NCBI GenBank assembly: GCA_963556695.1
Contig: CAUWAG010000020.1
Coordinates: 5,456,001 to 5,520,000, forward strand
DNA from: Anthostomella pinea
Lineage: Eukaryota; Ascomycota; Sordariomycetes; Xylariales; Xylariaceae
DNA: 64,000 nucleotides
Reading direction: 5' to 3'
Below the pieces are notes generated by a model. That model was not told the origin of the DNA. It worked only from the letters and a program-made list of their open reading frames with translations, and did no database searches. Shown here one piece after another: positions 11,637 through 22,329 of this stretch. Numbering within the stretch: position 1 is the stretch's first letter; each line of letters begins with the position of its first letter. The position numbers were made by a program, and so were the translations under genes.

Positions 11637-13451
11637 CTTCCCGTAGGGTGGTGGCCGATGGTGAGCCGAAATAGGTAGGGCAGATGGTCAAACTAAATAG
11701 ACATTTTCCGTGTCGTAAGAGAGTTTGGGTGCTGTAGGGAAGTGAATGCGCCACAAACGCAAACCGAGAGCGAGTCTTGTAGGATTCACCGATCGCTGAT
11801 GCGCACAGTGGGCTGTGTCTCCTGGTCGGTTCTGAGCTGGGACGGACCGAGGATTATGTAGCACCCGGTGAACAAAGACTGCTGAGGGCACTCTCACATG
11901 GCCGCAAAGGAAAGAAGTTGGTTGTTGGTACACAGGAAGAGAGAGCTCGAGGCAGATATAATAACAATAACAGGGTTTTAGGTGAATTGAAGGCGAGTTG
12001 GGGCGAAACAAGACAAGACGCGAGGAATTGAAGGGGAAATGGACTGAGATGGAAATCTCGGGGTCGCAACTTGATTCTGGGGACTGCCAACGCTAACTGG
12101 AGTTGCATGCATCAAAGAGCAAAGTTCGCGCCGGTCCTTCGAGCCAACCAACCTTAGCGGTGCTTAGCCAGGGCAACCAGCGCTCCAGGGCGTCTGTCAG
12201 CCCCTAAGGTACCTAGACCCACCTAAGGTACCTCCATCTACAGCGCCATTCGAGACACCAAAAAGCCGCAGCAGAGGGGGATCTGCGCGCCCCTCGTACC
12301 TGGCTTGTATCAGTGCGGACCAAAGCTCAGCCGCTAAACGCCCTCTATCCCGCGATGGTGTAGCGGGTACACCGGCATCAGCCCGCTGATATTGTGGCGG
12401 AACGGCATGAGTATGGTGCTAAGCCACGATTGCAGATATCGAACCGCCCTATCATTTTGCCTCGAGCTACACTTTTTTTTGCCTTTGGCCACTTCACCTG
12501 CATATGAACTTTCTCATTCTCTCCAGTCACATCTGATTGTCCGTCTGACAAGAGCTTCTCCTGATTCCCGGGCCTTCCTTGAACCTTATACGGAAAACGA
12601 GGTCGGTTCTGTCCAAGCGCAATCATAGAAGCGATCCCGTCACTGCCCTGCTCACCTGCCTCCATCGTATACCTGACCTTCCAGTCACATGGACAGACTT
12701 CCAAATGTCTCAGTCAGCCTTCACAACCATATTGTCACGTAGCATCGTCACTCACCAATGATACCACGAGAGTGGAACTGGATTCGATGCTCTCGTCGGA
12801 TATCATATTGCGTGCGTCGGGTTCTTCCAAGAGTAAGACAAATATATGTCACTGCGGCACCTTTGTCAGCTGCACCCATGGCTTGAACACTCCAATGGGA
12901 GTAGCCGATGAAGGATCTCGGGAAGATGCGATCTCACCACGGCTGGCTGGTGGATGTGTCACCTTGTTCTGACTCCTGAGGAGGATCACTGCGATGATAC
13001 CTACCTAGGTAATGCAATACAGGCCTTGATATGGTTTGAAGCTTTCATGCTGAACGGCAGCCCCTTGGTCTACCGCGCAATCCATGAAAATGGTCAAGAG
13101 CTTGCAGCTGCCGCGGATACTGAAATGGGCACTCAATGCACGCTAGATTCCAGGTACATACATTCTAAATAGATGGCTTCAATATTTTGAATCAAACTGA
13201 TCTAACTTCTCCATAATACGTTGCAGTACGATTTGGAAGTGTGCTGTTTGTGCCTCAGGTGCCGTTTGCACTGGTGAACGTTGGCACAATCCAGCGGAAT
13301 ACCTTAAGCATCTCAGTTACCTTATTACCAGGACAACCGGCAGGACTCAACAACGAACCACATCTTTTTCCACCACAGATTGTTTCGTCTCCTACCTCAC
13401 TTCTCTCCTCACTTCTCTCCCACTTCTACGTCAACAGCACCCTCGTACAAT
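11637..13451. other. Divergent intergenic region between IPK and ARB1
   Basis: This 1.8-kb region separates divergently transcribed genes and must contain both promoters. The sequence CTAAGGTACCT occurs twice at 12204-12232 and includes the palindrome GGTACC. A pyrimidine-rich tract with repeated CTTCTCTCC lies at 13385-13430 just before the ARB1 start, as is common in fungal core promoters. No coding gene is supported. Confidence 0.5.
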
Positions 13452-15067
13452 ATGGCAGAGCTCTCCGAGGAAGCGCCTGCCACGGCTGGCAAGGACGTCG
13501 TCGACGCCCCCGTGACCCTTGTCGAGCCAGTTCTGGAGGAGGAGAAGAAGAAAAAGAAGAAAAAGAAGAAGAAGGGCAAGAAGACACCTAAAAGCCGAAA
13601 GAACATCACCGGTTTCGAGGGTTAATTGCGCACGCTGTCCGCTCCCTTGCCCATACCCCTACTGATTCCTCGACTCAGAGTTCTATGCCGATGCGCCCAT
13701 GACGCCTGCCGAGGCAGCTCTGGAAAAGAAGCAGCTGTATGACCCGTGAGTACCTCCCACTACTTACTCCTTGACAGTGAAGTTTATGACTGACTTGTGT
13801 TTCTGCAGTACCCGACCGTTCGCCGAGTAAGGGACCTCTTTCAGCATCGAAAGGCAATATGAACTAACTGTCACAGCCGAATCGAGGAATGCATCCAGCG
13901 ATACAGAGCTCGCCGTCGCCTTGATGAGGAGCGCACCCAGATGTTCAACAAGTACCTCTTCCTGGGTGGCATCGACAGTTCGCCGCGCCAGTTCACCGGC
14001 ATGGGCCTGGACAAAGAGGGGCTCGAGGAGGCCGATGCCGATCAGATTCGCAGCATGACTGCCGTTGATTTCGTCGGTAACGCTGGCAGCCGCTTCTATG
14101 ACGGCACTGTCACGGAGCACTGGGAGGTTGACTTCGAGGCCATCGTCAAAGGCTTCCTGTAAGTATACCCCATCCCTTTCCTGGGTATTGTGAAACTAAC
14201 TCCTGTACTAGCTCCAGATTCATTCCTGACCTGTACATGCACGACCCCAAGGCGAATCAGACGGCCGCAGACCTCATCAAGAACTTCCTGAACTACGTCC
14301 TCATGCATGATGCCTGCCCAGAGTACACCGAGAACATCATGGCAGCTCGACAGGTTTGCGAGATCGCCCCTACCGAGTTGATGTACATGCATGAGCTCAC
14401 GGTGGAGCTGCCGGGCCCTTTTAACATCGCCGCCCGCATACTTTTCTGCGACGGCCTGGTGAGCGAGATGGACAAGCCCGAGGCTCTCGGTGCCTGGTTC
14501 AACTTCCGCCTCACGGTCCTCGTCTGGAACACCATCAACGCGGAGGCCAAGACCAAGGTCATGCAGTGCGAAGACCCCAAGTCCATCCACGTCGTCGACA
14601 CGAAGGAGCAGACGTATATGGTGGTCGACACCGAGCGACCTCGCCGCAAGGACAAGAAGATGGTTGAGGAGCAGCTCGAGGAGAGCGGCCAGGGCGGCAA
14701 GATCTTGCCGGCCGGCTTCATCAGAGTGATCCCGACCATCATCGCCCACGGCTACGGTAACCTCCCGCGGCCCGACGAGGTGGACCTGGACCTTTCCGAG
14801 GGCAATGAGGAGCGGTTCATCCTTGAGGACGTCTACCTCGCCAAGCTTGAAAACGGCATGAAGATCCGTATGACGGTGTGCGAGCTCAACGTCGGTCTCC
14901 GCTTCATCAAAGAGGTCCACGACCTGCGCGTCACCTTCGACACCTTCCTCCCACAGTACCTCATGGCGAACTGGAAGGATCCGGTCCCCAACGAGCGCCC
15001 GCCCCCATCGGTCAACGACCCTGATGTGAATGAGAGAGCTATGCAGGCTCTGTCTTTGGATGATTAG
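13452..15067 (+). CDS. arb1: Argonaute-binding protein 1 (ARC complex subunit Arb1)
   Basis: Arb1 is a subunit of the Argonaute siRNA chaperone complex, which in fission yeast is needed for RNAi-directed heterochromatin. Five exons close in phase: 13452-13620, 13679-13745, 13809-13826, 13877-14158 and 14212-15067, giving 463 aa. Exon 3 is an 18-nt microexon. The first intron uses an unusual donor GTTAAT; the others are GTGAGT, GTAAGG and GTAAGT with CTAAC branch sites. Residues 31-45 form a lysine-rich run that could be a nuclear signal. The conserved domain runs from GFEEFYAD through RIEECIQRYRARRR to VTFDTFLPQYL. The call rests on memory of the Arb1 domain family. An intact copy suggests a working small-RNA heterochromatin branch. 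Confidence 0.85.
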
Positions 15068-15652
15068 GCTGGCTGGCGTTTTGGCAGTCTACGAGACCAT
15101 GACCTTTTTGCAGATACCCACATAAACAGATAGTCAGCCGCGAAGCCAATGAGATCACGATTGACACAGGAGTAAGCTATCGCCTTTATCCATTGGTGAC
15201 GATGCATGGCAAATTTGATGATAGCACGAGGGTGGGATGCTGCCGACGAGAAGTAGGTACTACGAATCTACCTGGAGGTGGAGGTAGGTAGGTACATAGT
15301 AATCGCCGAGCGAACCTCGCCTTATGCGCAGCTCAAACATGCAGAAACAACCAGCATCAGACCTACACCCGACTCTGCTCCGGAAGAACCTCACCCTGTA
15401 TGTATTACGGTGCGCCCACCTCGTCAGTGCTTGGTTGATATGGAAGATTGGGGATAAGCTGTCGGACTTGACAGCTCCATCGGTCTTTAGCAAACCAACG
15501 CCGAAGCAACGGCTACGGTAGCTTTCCTTATAAGTATAAAGCCAAAGGGCTACCTAGCTTGTATTTAAGCTTCTTCAACAACACACTCTGGTCTATCGAT
15601 GGCAAGATCATTCTCTCTGCACCTTGTCTAAACCCTCGCGCCAGTTGTCACG
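15068..15652. other. ARB1 3' flank and SDR promoter
   Basis: No gene is seen. A GGTAGGTA microrepeat lies near 15284-15296. The last 100 bp before the SDR start are pyrimidine-rich and probably hold its core promoter. Confidence 0.5.
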
Positions 15653-16557
15653 ATGTCAGATTACGCGCTACCTCTTTCAGGGAAGGTTGCCCTTGTGACT
15701 GGAGCATCGAGAGGTATCGGGGAGGGGATCGCAATGGAACTCGCCAGACGAGGAGCCACAGTATGTTTCAATCACACGACCTCCTATCTGATTACAAGCA
15801 TCGCTGACCGATAAGCAGATTCTCATGACCTACGTATCCCCAGGCAGCGAGGCCCGCGTGCATGAGATCTGCCAAGAAATACGGAATCTCCCCAATAAGC
15901 CCGGAGTCCAAGCCGTGCGAATCGACCTCAGCACGCTGGACGGGGCCCAGATCCTCGTGTTGGACCTCTTGTCGTGGAGCAACAACAACCTCCAGATCGA
16001 CATTCTCGTCAACAACGCAGGCGTAGAGCGGGTCCAGTCCCTCTCGGAGCTCAAAGTCGAAGACTACGACACGGTCTACAACCTCAACGTGCGGGGTCCC
16101 ATCCTCCTGACGAAAGCCATCTTACCATACCTGCGCGCCAACGCCCGCGTCATCAACATCGGCTCCGTGGGCGCGAGGGCGGCCTTCAAGGATATGAGCT
16201 TGTACTGCTCGTCGAAGGCCGCGCTCGAGGGCCTGACGCAGTGCTGGGCGGCCGAGCTGGGCGGCGACGGCACGACGGTCAACTGTGTCAACCCGGGCCC
16301 CGTGCAGAGCGAGATGCTAGATAATATCCCCAAGGACATCGTGGAAATGCAGAAGGCGAACACGCCGCTGCAGAATCGGCTGGGGACTGTGGAGGAGGTT
16401 GCGAATGTGGTGGCGGGCTTGGCTGGTAGGGATGGTGCTTGGATCACGGGTCAGGTCATCAGCGCAAGCGGAGTAAGTCTTGGTTCCCGTGAATGTCCTC
16501 TACATATGGTCGCATCATTGATGTTTTTTGACTGCTTAGGGTTGGGCACTGTATTGA
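15653..16557 (+). CDS. Short-chain dehydrogenase/reductase
   Basis: A classical SDR expected to use NAD(P)H to reduce a carbonyl or oxidise an alcohol; the substrate is not deducible. Exons are 15653-15760, 15819-16472 and 16540-16557, giving 259 aa; the last exon encodes only GWALY and the stop. Motifs in order are the cofactor loop TGASRGIG (near residue 17), LVNNAGVE (NNAG), the active-site serine in IGSVGA, YCSSK (YxxxK catalytic pair) and NPGPVQSEM. The C-terminal [12 protein letters not shown] is typical of 3-oxoacyl-ACP-reductase-like fungal SDRs. No targeting signal is obvious. It converges on the acyl-CoA dehydrogenase with 333 bp between stops. Confidence 0.9.
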
Positions 16558-16890
16558 GTTTCATGGTATGGCATTTTCATCCATGGCATCAGAGTGGGAA
16601 GATGGATAAGTCAAGGTCTCTTCACCTTGGTCTTGCAGAGTCGGTGATGAACGGAAGGGCATATATCAAAGAGTAAAAACACCGGCCTCTCTGTCTCGAA
16701 TGCACACGAGTACAGCCACACTTCCATCATACAATAACCGTGCTATGGACCTATTCCCCTGAATCACGTAGTCTGAACCCGACGAGGTAGATCGGTTCGA
16801 TCCCTCCACCCCAATGATAAGTCATGTCTGGTACAGGCCAGACAGATAGTCTGCATCTGCAGTACATTGCTGTCACATCTCGGACCCAAC

Positions 16891-18376
16891 CTAGATTCTA
16901 GGACTTTGGTCCAATGCCTTGGTTTTCGCTTGGAACAGCTTCACCAGCTGACGAACCGCGAGATCCAACAAGACGTCTTCTGACCCGCCGGGGATTCTAG
17001 CTCCCGGTACTTCTCGGTATATCACTGTAGATTCCCACCGTCAGCCTCGAACGACCTGATACGAACGCCCTAATGCCGTGGGATGCTTGATTCACTTACT
17101 CTCAACCAGCTCGCCCTGGCCGCTTCTGGTGTACCCATTGCCGCCAAACAGGATCACAGCCGTATCAGCGCACTCACGCAGGACAATACCAGCCTGCGCC
17201 TTCAACAGCCCCGTCAACCCGCCCAACTCGCGGTCAGCATCGTCCTTCGCCATGCGCGTCATCTGGAAGGCAAACTGCTCGACCCAGGCCCACTGGCTTT
17301 CGAGGAGCGCGCCGGCCTTGGCCAGGCGATGGCGCACGACCGGCTGGTCCATCAGCGGCCTCCCGAAGGCCTCGCGCTTCATGACGTACTCGAACGCCGC
17401 CGACAGCGCCACCCGGGCCTGGCGGGTGACGCCGACGGCGATCGAGAGCCGCTCGTGGTTGAAGTTGGTCATGACGTAGCGCATGCCCATGCCTTCTTCT
17501 CCGATCAGGTTCTTCACGGGGACTCTGACCTCGTCGAGCTCGATGAACGTCGTCCCGGCTGAGACTTGGCCACCGACTTTGAGACGCCGCATCGTGACAC
17601 CGGGATAGCCCTTCAGGGGAACGACGAGCATGGAAAGACCGGCTGCCCCTGAGCCGGGCGGGCCGGTTCGCACTGCCATGCTGCTATAATCCGCCCAGAT
17701 TCCGTTCGTGATCCTACAGACAACGGGTCAACACCGTCGTGTGAATGAATTCGCGCTGGTTATATATACCAGGCGGTGAAAGTGATCTGAGTGCTACTCA
17801 CCACTTCTTCGTGCCATTCACGATGTAGTGCTTGCCATCCGAGCTCTTAACCGCTGTAGTGGTTATGCCCGCAACGTCACTGCCCGCATCCGACTCGGTG
17901 ATGGCAATACAGCTCCTCTTCCTGGCCAGCAGGAGATCCGGCAAGAACCTCTCCTGCAACTGCCTGCTCCCAAACTTCAGGATAGGGGGCACGCCAAACG
18001 CCATGCCAGTCGTCAGACTGGCCGACGGCCCCGCCACTCCAGCCCGCGCCATCTCATCCGCGAAGATCAGCGAATGCAGGTAGTCAAATTCCTCCACCTT
18101 GAGGCCGCCGAGCAGTTCATGAACGCCGAGGCGCTTGAGCCACGCGACGGGTAGCGGCGCTGGGAGGGCGGGTATCAGCATGTTGGCAGCGGCGAAGTCG
18201 GCGAAGACGTGCTCCGGCAGCGTCTCGCTCTTATCCCACTCGATTGAGCGCTCGATCAGGTGCTTTTGAATGAATGGCCGGATCGCAGCGTGCCATTTGC
18301 GGTGCGAGTCGTTGAAGTGTGCTGATGGGAGGCCCATCAGCCACGACGGGTCGGAGAAGGGGATTGGTACGGCCAT
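16891..18376 (-). CDS. Acyl-CoA dehydrogenase family protein
   Basis: FAD-dependent flavoenzyme expected to introduce an alpha-beta double bond into an acyl-CoA. Exons are 18376-17802, 17713-17100 and 17024-16891, giving 440 aa, with GTGAGT and GTAAGT donors. Domain order is the N-terminal helical domain, the middle beta domain with CIAITESDAGSDVAG, and the C-terminal helical domain with RLSIAVGVTRQAR, FGRPLMDQ and FGGNGYTR. The terminus is REVPGARIPGGSEDV, the region equivalent to the YREVxxxRIxEGT signature, here with GGS instead of EGT. I see neither a clear mitochondrial presequence nor a convincing peroxisomal C-terminus. It is convergent with the SDR; a shared pathway is possible but unproven. 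Confidence 0.88.
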
Positions 18377-19527
18377 GATGCGCTCAGTTGGGTATCGAGG
18401 GGTATCCTCCTCGGTGGCCTGTGTCTGACGGTCTATGTCGAGATGAATAGCTATGTTTCGGTGAGTAGGTAGGTATGCTGGAGGAACCCTTTCAGGAGAC
18501 TGATGACTGCCCCAGGTAAGGGATGCACTTACAGGCTTGCACCACCAACAATAGCGACGCGGGGAAACAAGCCTCGGTATGCCGCTACTCCTTTTGATTT
18601 CAGGGTCTGCCTATGTGCCAACGAGGCAATGATCCCATATCTACTTACCGAGGCCTACCCCAGTCCTACCCCAGGTTTGGGAGGGGCGGTTGTGGAGGAG
18701 GGGCTCTATCCTTGTCGTGCATGCGCAGGTCCTTGTGGCATCCGTCCTTCAAGGGCGGCGGAGATTTGATGTCCAGTCTGGATATCTTCAAAATCATTTG
18801 AGCGGCACTCAAGCTCTTTGCAGTCCTGGAAGGTCCATGACTGCTTACTGAAGAAACGTCCACAGTACTTTCTAATTACATTGAACGTTGAAGAGTGATG
18901 GACTCCGAACTATTGGATTGAAGGCATCAAAGATGGACTACGGTCAACGCCCAGTATATGATGATGAGACCCCGTGGCCACCCACAACTGACGGTTTGTC
19001 GGCCCGCCTTCTCGTTACGATGATATATTTCCAGCGCTCAAACCCCACGGCTCTGGTTCGGTCTTCACATCTGTATCGAAAGTATGAGTCCATATCACCA
19101 AGAGATCGCCAACCCCTAGTCGCGTCGCCTCCTGCTCCTCCTCGAAGTTCCTCCGTATCCTCTTCGACGCCATCTGTCTCTGAACTCGAATCGTTGCTCG
19201 AGCTCTTCCGCCGCGTTGCCGTCCGGCTCCCACAAACGATTTTCATCGTACGAGCAGCTTTCCCTCTTGGTCTCGATGCTGTCTCGAGTTGCCCGCCCGG
19301 CGAGTATCTCCCTAGGCTGCAGGAAACGTTTGGCGTCTGGAATGAAGCCAGAACTAACGGAATGAGCAGTACTCGGTGGTCCATAGGTTGCGCATGTCTC
19401 ACAAAGGGCAACGCAGAAGAAGCAATCGTCGCTATCGGAAACATGGCACAAGAGTGACTTTAATCCCTCTTCAAAGTGTACGAACTGCTCGTAGAAATCT
19501 TGTCATACATCAACATCCCCCTTCAAA
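18377..19527. other. Region between ACAD and LipB-like gene
   Basis: Overlapping open frames of up to 189 codons occur on both strands at 18888-19457. I cannot tell which, if any, is coding. The minus-strand frames begin only about 75 bp from the LipB-like ATG, so if real they would share a very short divergent promoter. Confidence 0.4.
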
Positions 19528-20577
19528 ATGGGTACCGCAGCCTTCGTACGCCTCCTGTCTGGGCGCCAAAGGAACATCCCAGCCTTGAATAAGGCTCTGC
19601 GCCAGCGCCTGCTAGACCACAGAGCGAAGCAGTCGATGTCGCCCGCCCAGCCTATGATCCTCGCCTTCGAGCCAGCGCCAGCCTTTCATCTCGGGCGCGC
19701 CGCATTAGACTGCCGTCCTTCGCAGCTCCTTCGACTAGAGTCAGATTTGCGTCTACCTCAGAGCCGCCTGCTCAGATCCGACAGCAGCCGAGCAGAACAA
19801 CCGGAGCCAGTCGATGACACCACAGGCAAACCCGAGTGCCACATCCATGACGACCAACCTCGCAGCATGTACTACGGGCCCGGCCAGGCGGTAGTCTGGC
19901 CGATACTGGATCTGCAATCTCGCGCGTCGTCGTTGGCTACGTGGACCAAGGAGGGCCTGGAACAAGCCATAGGGGACGCGACCGTGTCCCTCCTGCGCGA
20001 GCGCTTCGACCTGCCCAATTCCTTCCGGCGCGACGACTCGGGCGTGTGGGTTTCCTCCGCCTCATCAGCCGCACAACACGCCCGCCAGATCGCCAGCGTG
20101 AAAGTCCAGGTGCGGGGCGGGATCGCGAGTCTCGGCGTGGCGCTGAATCTGGACCTGCCGACCTCTAGCCCCCCAGATACCAACCCCTGGGCTCGTCTTG
20201 CGGCACTTCGGCTCGGCACCGGCACTTGCGTGACGAGAGTAGCTGCGGAAATCCGGGGCCGAAGCCATCGGGGGTTTGATGGAGACTGCGTCGTTGAATG
20301 TTTGGCATATCGTATCTCGCACCATCCGGGCCTTGATGCCACTGAGGGCAAGCCTAACGACGCGTTTCAGTCTGATCCATTCTTGGATGTACTTCTGCTC
20401 GGTGTTGATTTGGGGTATCCTGATGCATCTACTGCATCTGCAGTTGCGCGACGGACGTCTGGCAATGCGACCGCCGACGAGAGTGAGTCTGGGGCGGAGT
20501 GGGGCGAGTCTGATGAGCAGATGTCCACGACGGAGACTGGGAGCGAGGTTGATGGTGTCATTACTGGGGAGATTTGA
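19528..20577 (+). CDS. LipB/Lip2-like octanoyltransferase paralogue, active site altered
   Basis: LipB-type enzymes move octanoate from acyl carrier protein to lipoyl domains in mitochondria. This 349-aa single-exon frame keeps the fold landmarks: FHLGR near residue 55, YYGPGQAVVWPILDL near 115, QIASVKVQVRGGIASLG near 188 and NPWARLAAL near 220. The catalytic residues appear changed. By comparison with E. coli LipB (Lys135, Cys169), the lysine of the KIA-type motif is Gln here, the usual RGGQ is absent, and the cysteine of the PCG motif falls on Leu in LAAL; another Cys lies seven residues further on. The acidic C-terminal tail is not part of the family. It is probably a diverged or inactive paralogue, with the true LIP2 elsewhere. 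Confidence 0.65.
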   Translation: MGTAAFVRLLSGRQRNIPALNKALRQRLLDHRAKQSMSPAQPMILAFEPAPAFHLGRAALDCRPSQLLRLESDLRLPQSRLLRSDSSRAEQPEPVDDTTGKPECHIHDDQPRSMYYGPGQAVVWPILDLQSRASSLATWTKEGLEQAIGDATVSLLRERFDLPNSFRRDDSGVWVSSASSAAQHARQIASVKVQVRGGIASLGVALNLDLPTSSPPDTNPWARLAALRLGTGTCVTRVAAEIRGRSHRGFDGDCVVECLAYRISHHPGLDATEGKPNDAFQSDPFLDVLLLGVDLGYPDASTASAVARRTSGNATADESESGAEWGESDEQMSTTETGSEVDGVITGEI

Positions 20578-20746
20578 TAACGAGGTGAACAGTGAGCTTG
20601 ACAGTGAGTTTGACAGTGAGGCTGAAAGCAAAATTGATGTTGATGAGGATAATGAGATTGATGATGAGACTGATGATGAGGTGGACGGTGAGGTGGATGG
20701 GGATTTTGATATTGGAGACTTCTGGTGGCCTGACGACTTGTTATAG
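20578..20746 (+). repeat. Acidic codon repeat out of frame with the LipB-like gene
   Basis: Immediately after the LipB-like stop the next frame reads as an acidic low-complexity peptide rich in D and E (blocks such as ELDSEFDSEAES), ending FWWPDDLL. At the DNA level it is a degenerate GTGANNNTGA repeat. It may be the former C-terminus of the gene, now cut off by a frameshift, or simply a repeat tract. About 700 bp of unassigned sequence follow before the CFEM gene. Confidence 0.45.
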
Positions 20747-21461
20747 GACCGACTACCTCTCTGACTACTTTGTCCTTTAGATGCGACATTTCCCCATCAG
20801 AGAACCACTGCTGGTGTCAGGTGTTGACATTGTCCTATACCTTTAACATGTCATGTAACGAGTATCGAGCAGAGCCTCAAGGGTGGTGTCAGATGTAGAG
20901 TGGCCAGGGCCCATAACTTACAAATCTCCTCTCAATGGTTATTTGAAACTGCCTTGCTACTCTGACAGAAGTATGGAAAGCCTCAGCAACTTTGAAGCGA
21001 GCGGGCTTGGGTTGGCTATCAATGTTGCGACCAAGGAGCTTTTTCTCAGCCCCAATCTCGATATATGAAAGTGTGCAATCGGTCCAGGACCGCAATGGTG
21101 GTCTTCAGTGACCTACATGAGGCAGGAACGGGGTGTATTGTGAGGAATATAAGTAGTTTTGGTGTTGTTTACAACGGAGCTCCCAAAGTTACTGGCATAC
21201 TGCGACAAAGTCCCAGCGCCAGTTCTTCACGGCCTCCAAACACCCACGAGTTCCACAATTAATAGGAGCTGATGGACGCGGCGAAACATATGTACTGAAG
21301 TGTAAAAATACAAGAAGTGAATAGCTATGTACAAGTCCAAGTCGATGCCCTGACGAAACTCCCGGTCGAAGGACCAATCTCGGGTGGGTATCTATGAATG
21401 CAAAGGCCAGTCACACTCAATGAACCATGCATGGCTAGGTAGGATGCGCTCCCACTTCGGC

Positions 21462-22329
21462 TTACAAGCCGAAAAACACCAGTCCGCTGACCAGCAGAAT
21501 GCTGCCGATGCCTGCTCCGATACCAGCCTGTGCTCTGGCACCTGCGCCCGTACCAACGGTGGGACCTGGGGAGGCCGACGAGATGGGGCTGGTGGCATTC
21601 GAGCCGGGGCCTGCGGCAGCGGTTGAGGTGGTGACTACTGTGGTAGCTCCAGTTGGTACCACCACGCTGGTGGTGGTGGGAATCAGGGTGTCCGAGGTCT
21701 GAGGTGAGCCGCTGGTGGATTCGGAAGCCGGCGAAGAGGATGATGAAGGACTTTCAGCGCCAGTTGAGGAAATCGGGTAGGCTGACGGGATTGTATCAGT
21801 TGCCGTGGATGTGGAACTTTCAGATGCTGTCGTTGACGGCAAAGTTGTCGATGGGGGCGTCGTGGTCGGGCTTCCGGAGCTGCTCTCTGACGTCGTTGTA
21901 GCCGTCGTCGTAGCAGTCGTCGACGTTGAGGAAGAGTCCGTGTTTGCGGTGGTAGACGTGGTTGACGTGATTGCCGTGGATGACGCAGTGGTCGTCGGCG
22001 AGCTCGAGACGGCTTTGCAGAATTCATCGAGGCCACTCATCACGCCACCTATTCGGTAACTCGTGAGTCTCTGAGGCGGCTAGACTGGATTACATGTACA
22101 TACCATAGTCTGTTACGCTGCAGGCTTTCCGCAGGCACACCTCGCCGTCCCTCTTCACGGTGTAGACGTCGAGGCAGATACACGCATTGTCGCTGACGTC
22201 GCAGGTCGTGTGGTCGACGACGGTGTCGAAGATGCACGTCGGCCCGCAGGAGGGAACATACTCGGTGATGTTGAGCGCCGCAACGAGAGCGGCGAAGGCC
22301 GGTACCACGAGGAGTCGAAGAGGCGCCAT
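21462..22329 (-). CDS. CFEM-domain GPI-anchored-type surface protein
   Basis: CFEM proteins are fungal cell-surface proteins; some bind heme or take part in host interaction. Exons are 22329-22104 and 22048-21462, giving 270 aa, with a GTATGT donor. The first ~18 residues form a signal peptide (LLVVPAFAALVAAL). The CFEM domain follows with eight cysteines: PSC, PTC, TTC, NAC and IC, EVC, KAC and, after the intron, EFC. The remainder is a Ser/Thr/Pro-rich stalk of about 140 residues, likely heavily O-glycosylated. A hydrophobic C-terminus (ILLVSGLVFFGL) after a small-residue region fits a GPI-attachment signal. Confidence 0.92.

Noticed and set aside
16785..16810. Box-B-like GGTTCGATCCC resembling a tRNA gene
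   Set aside because: No matching box A, acceptor stem or cloverleaf could be folded around it.
18888..19457. Overlapping frames of up to 189 codons on both strands
   Set aside because: Neither strand shows a recognisable domain, and I could not decide between them; left unannotated as a gene.
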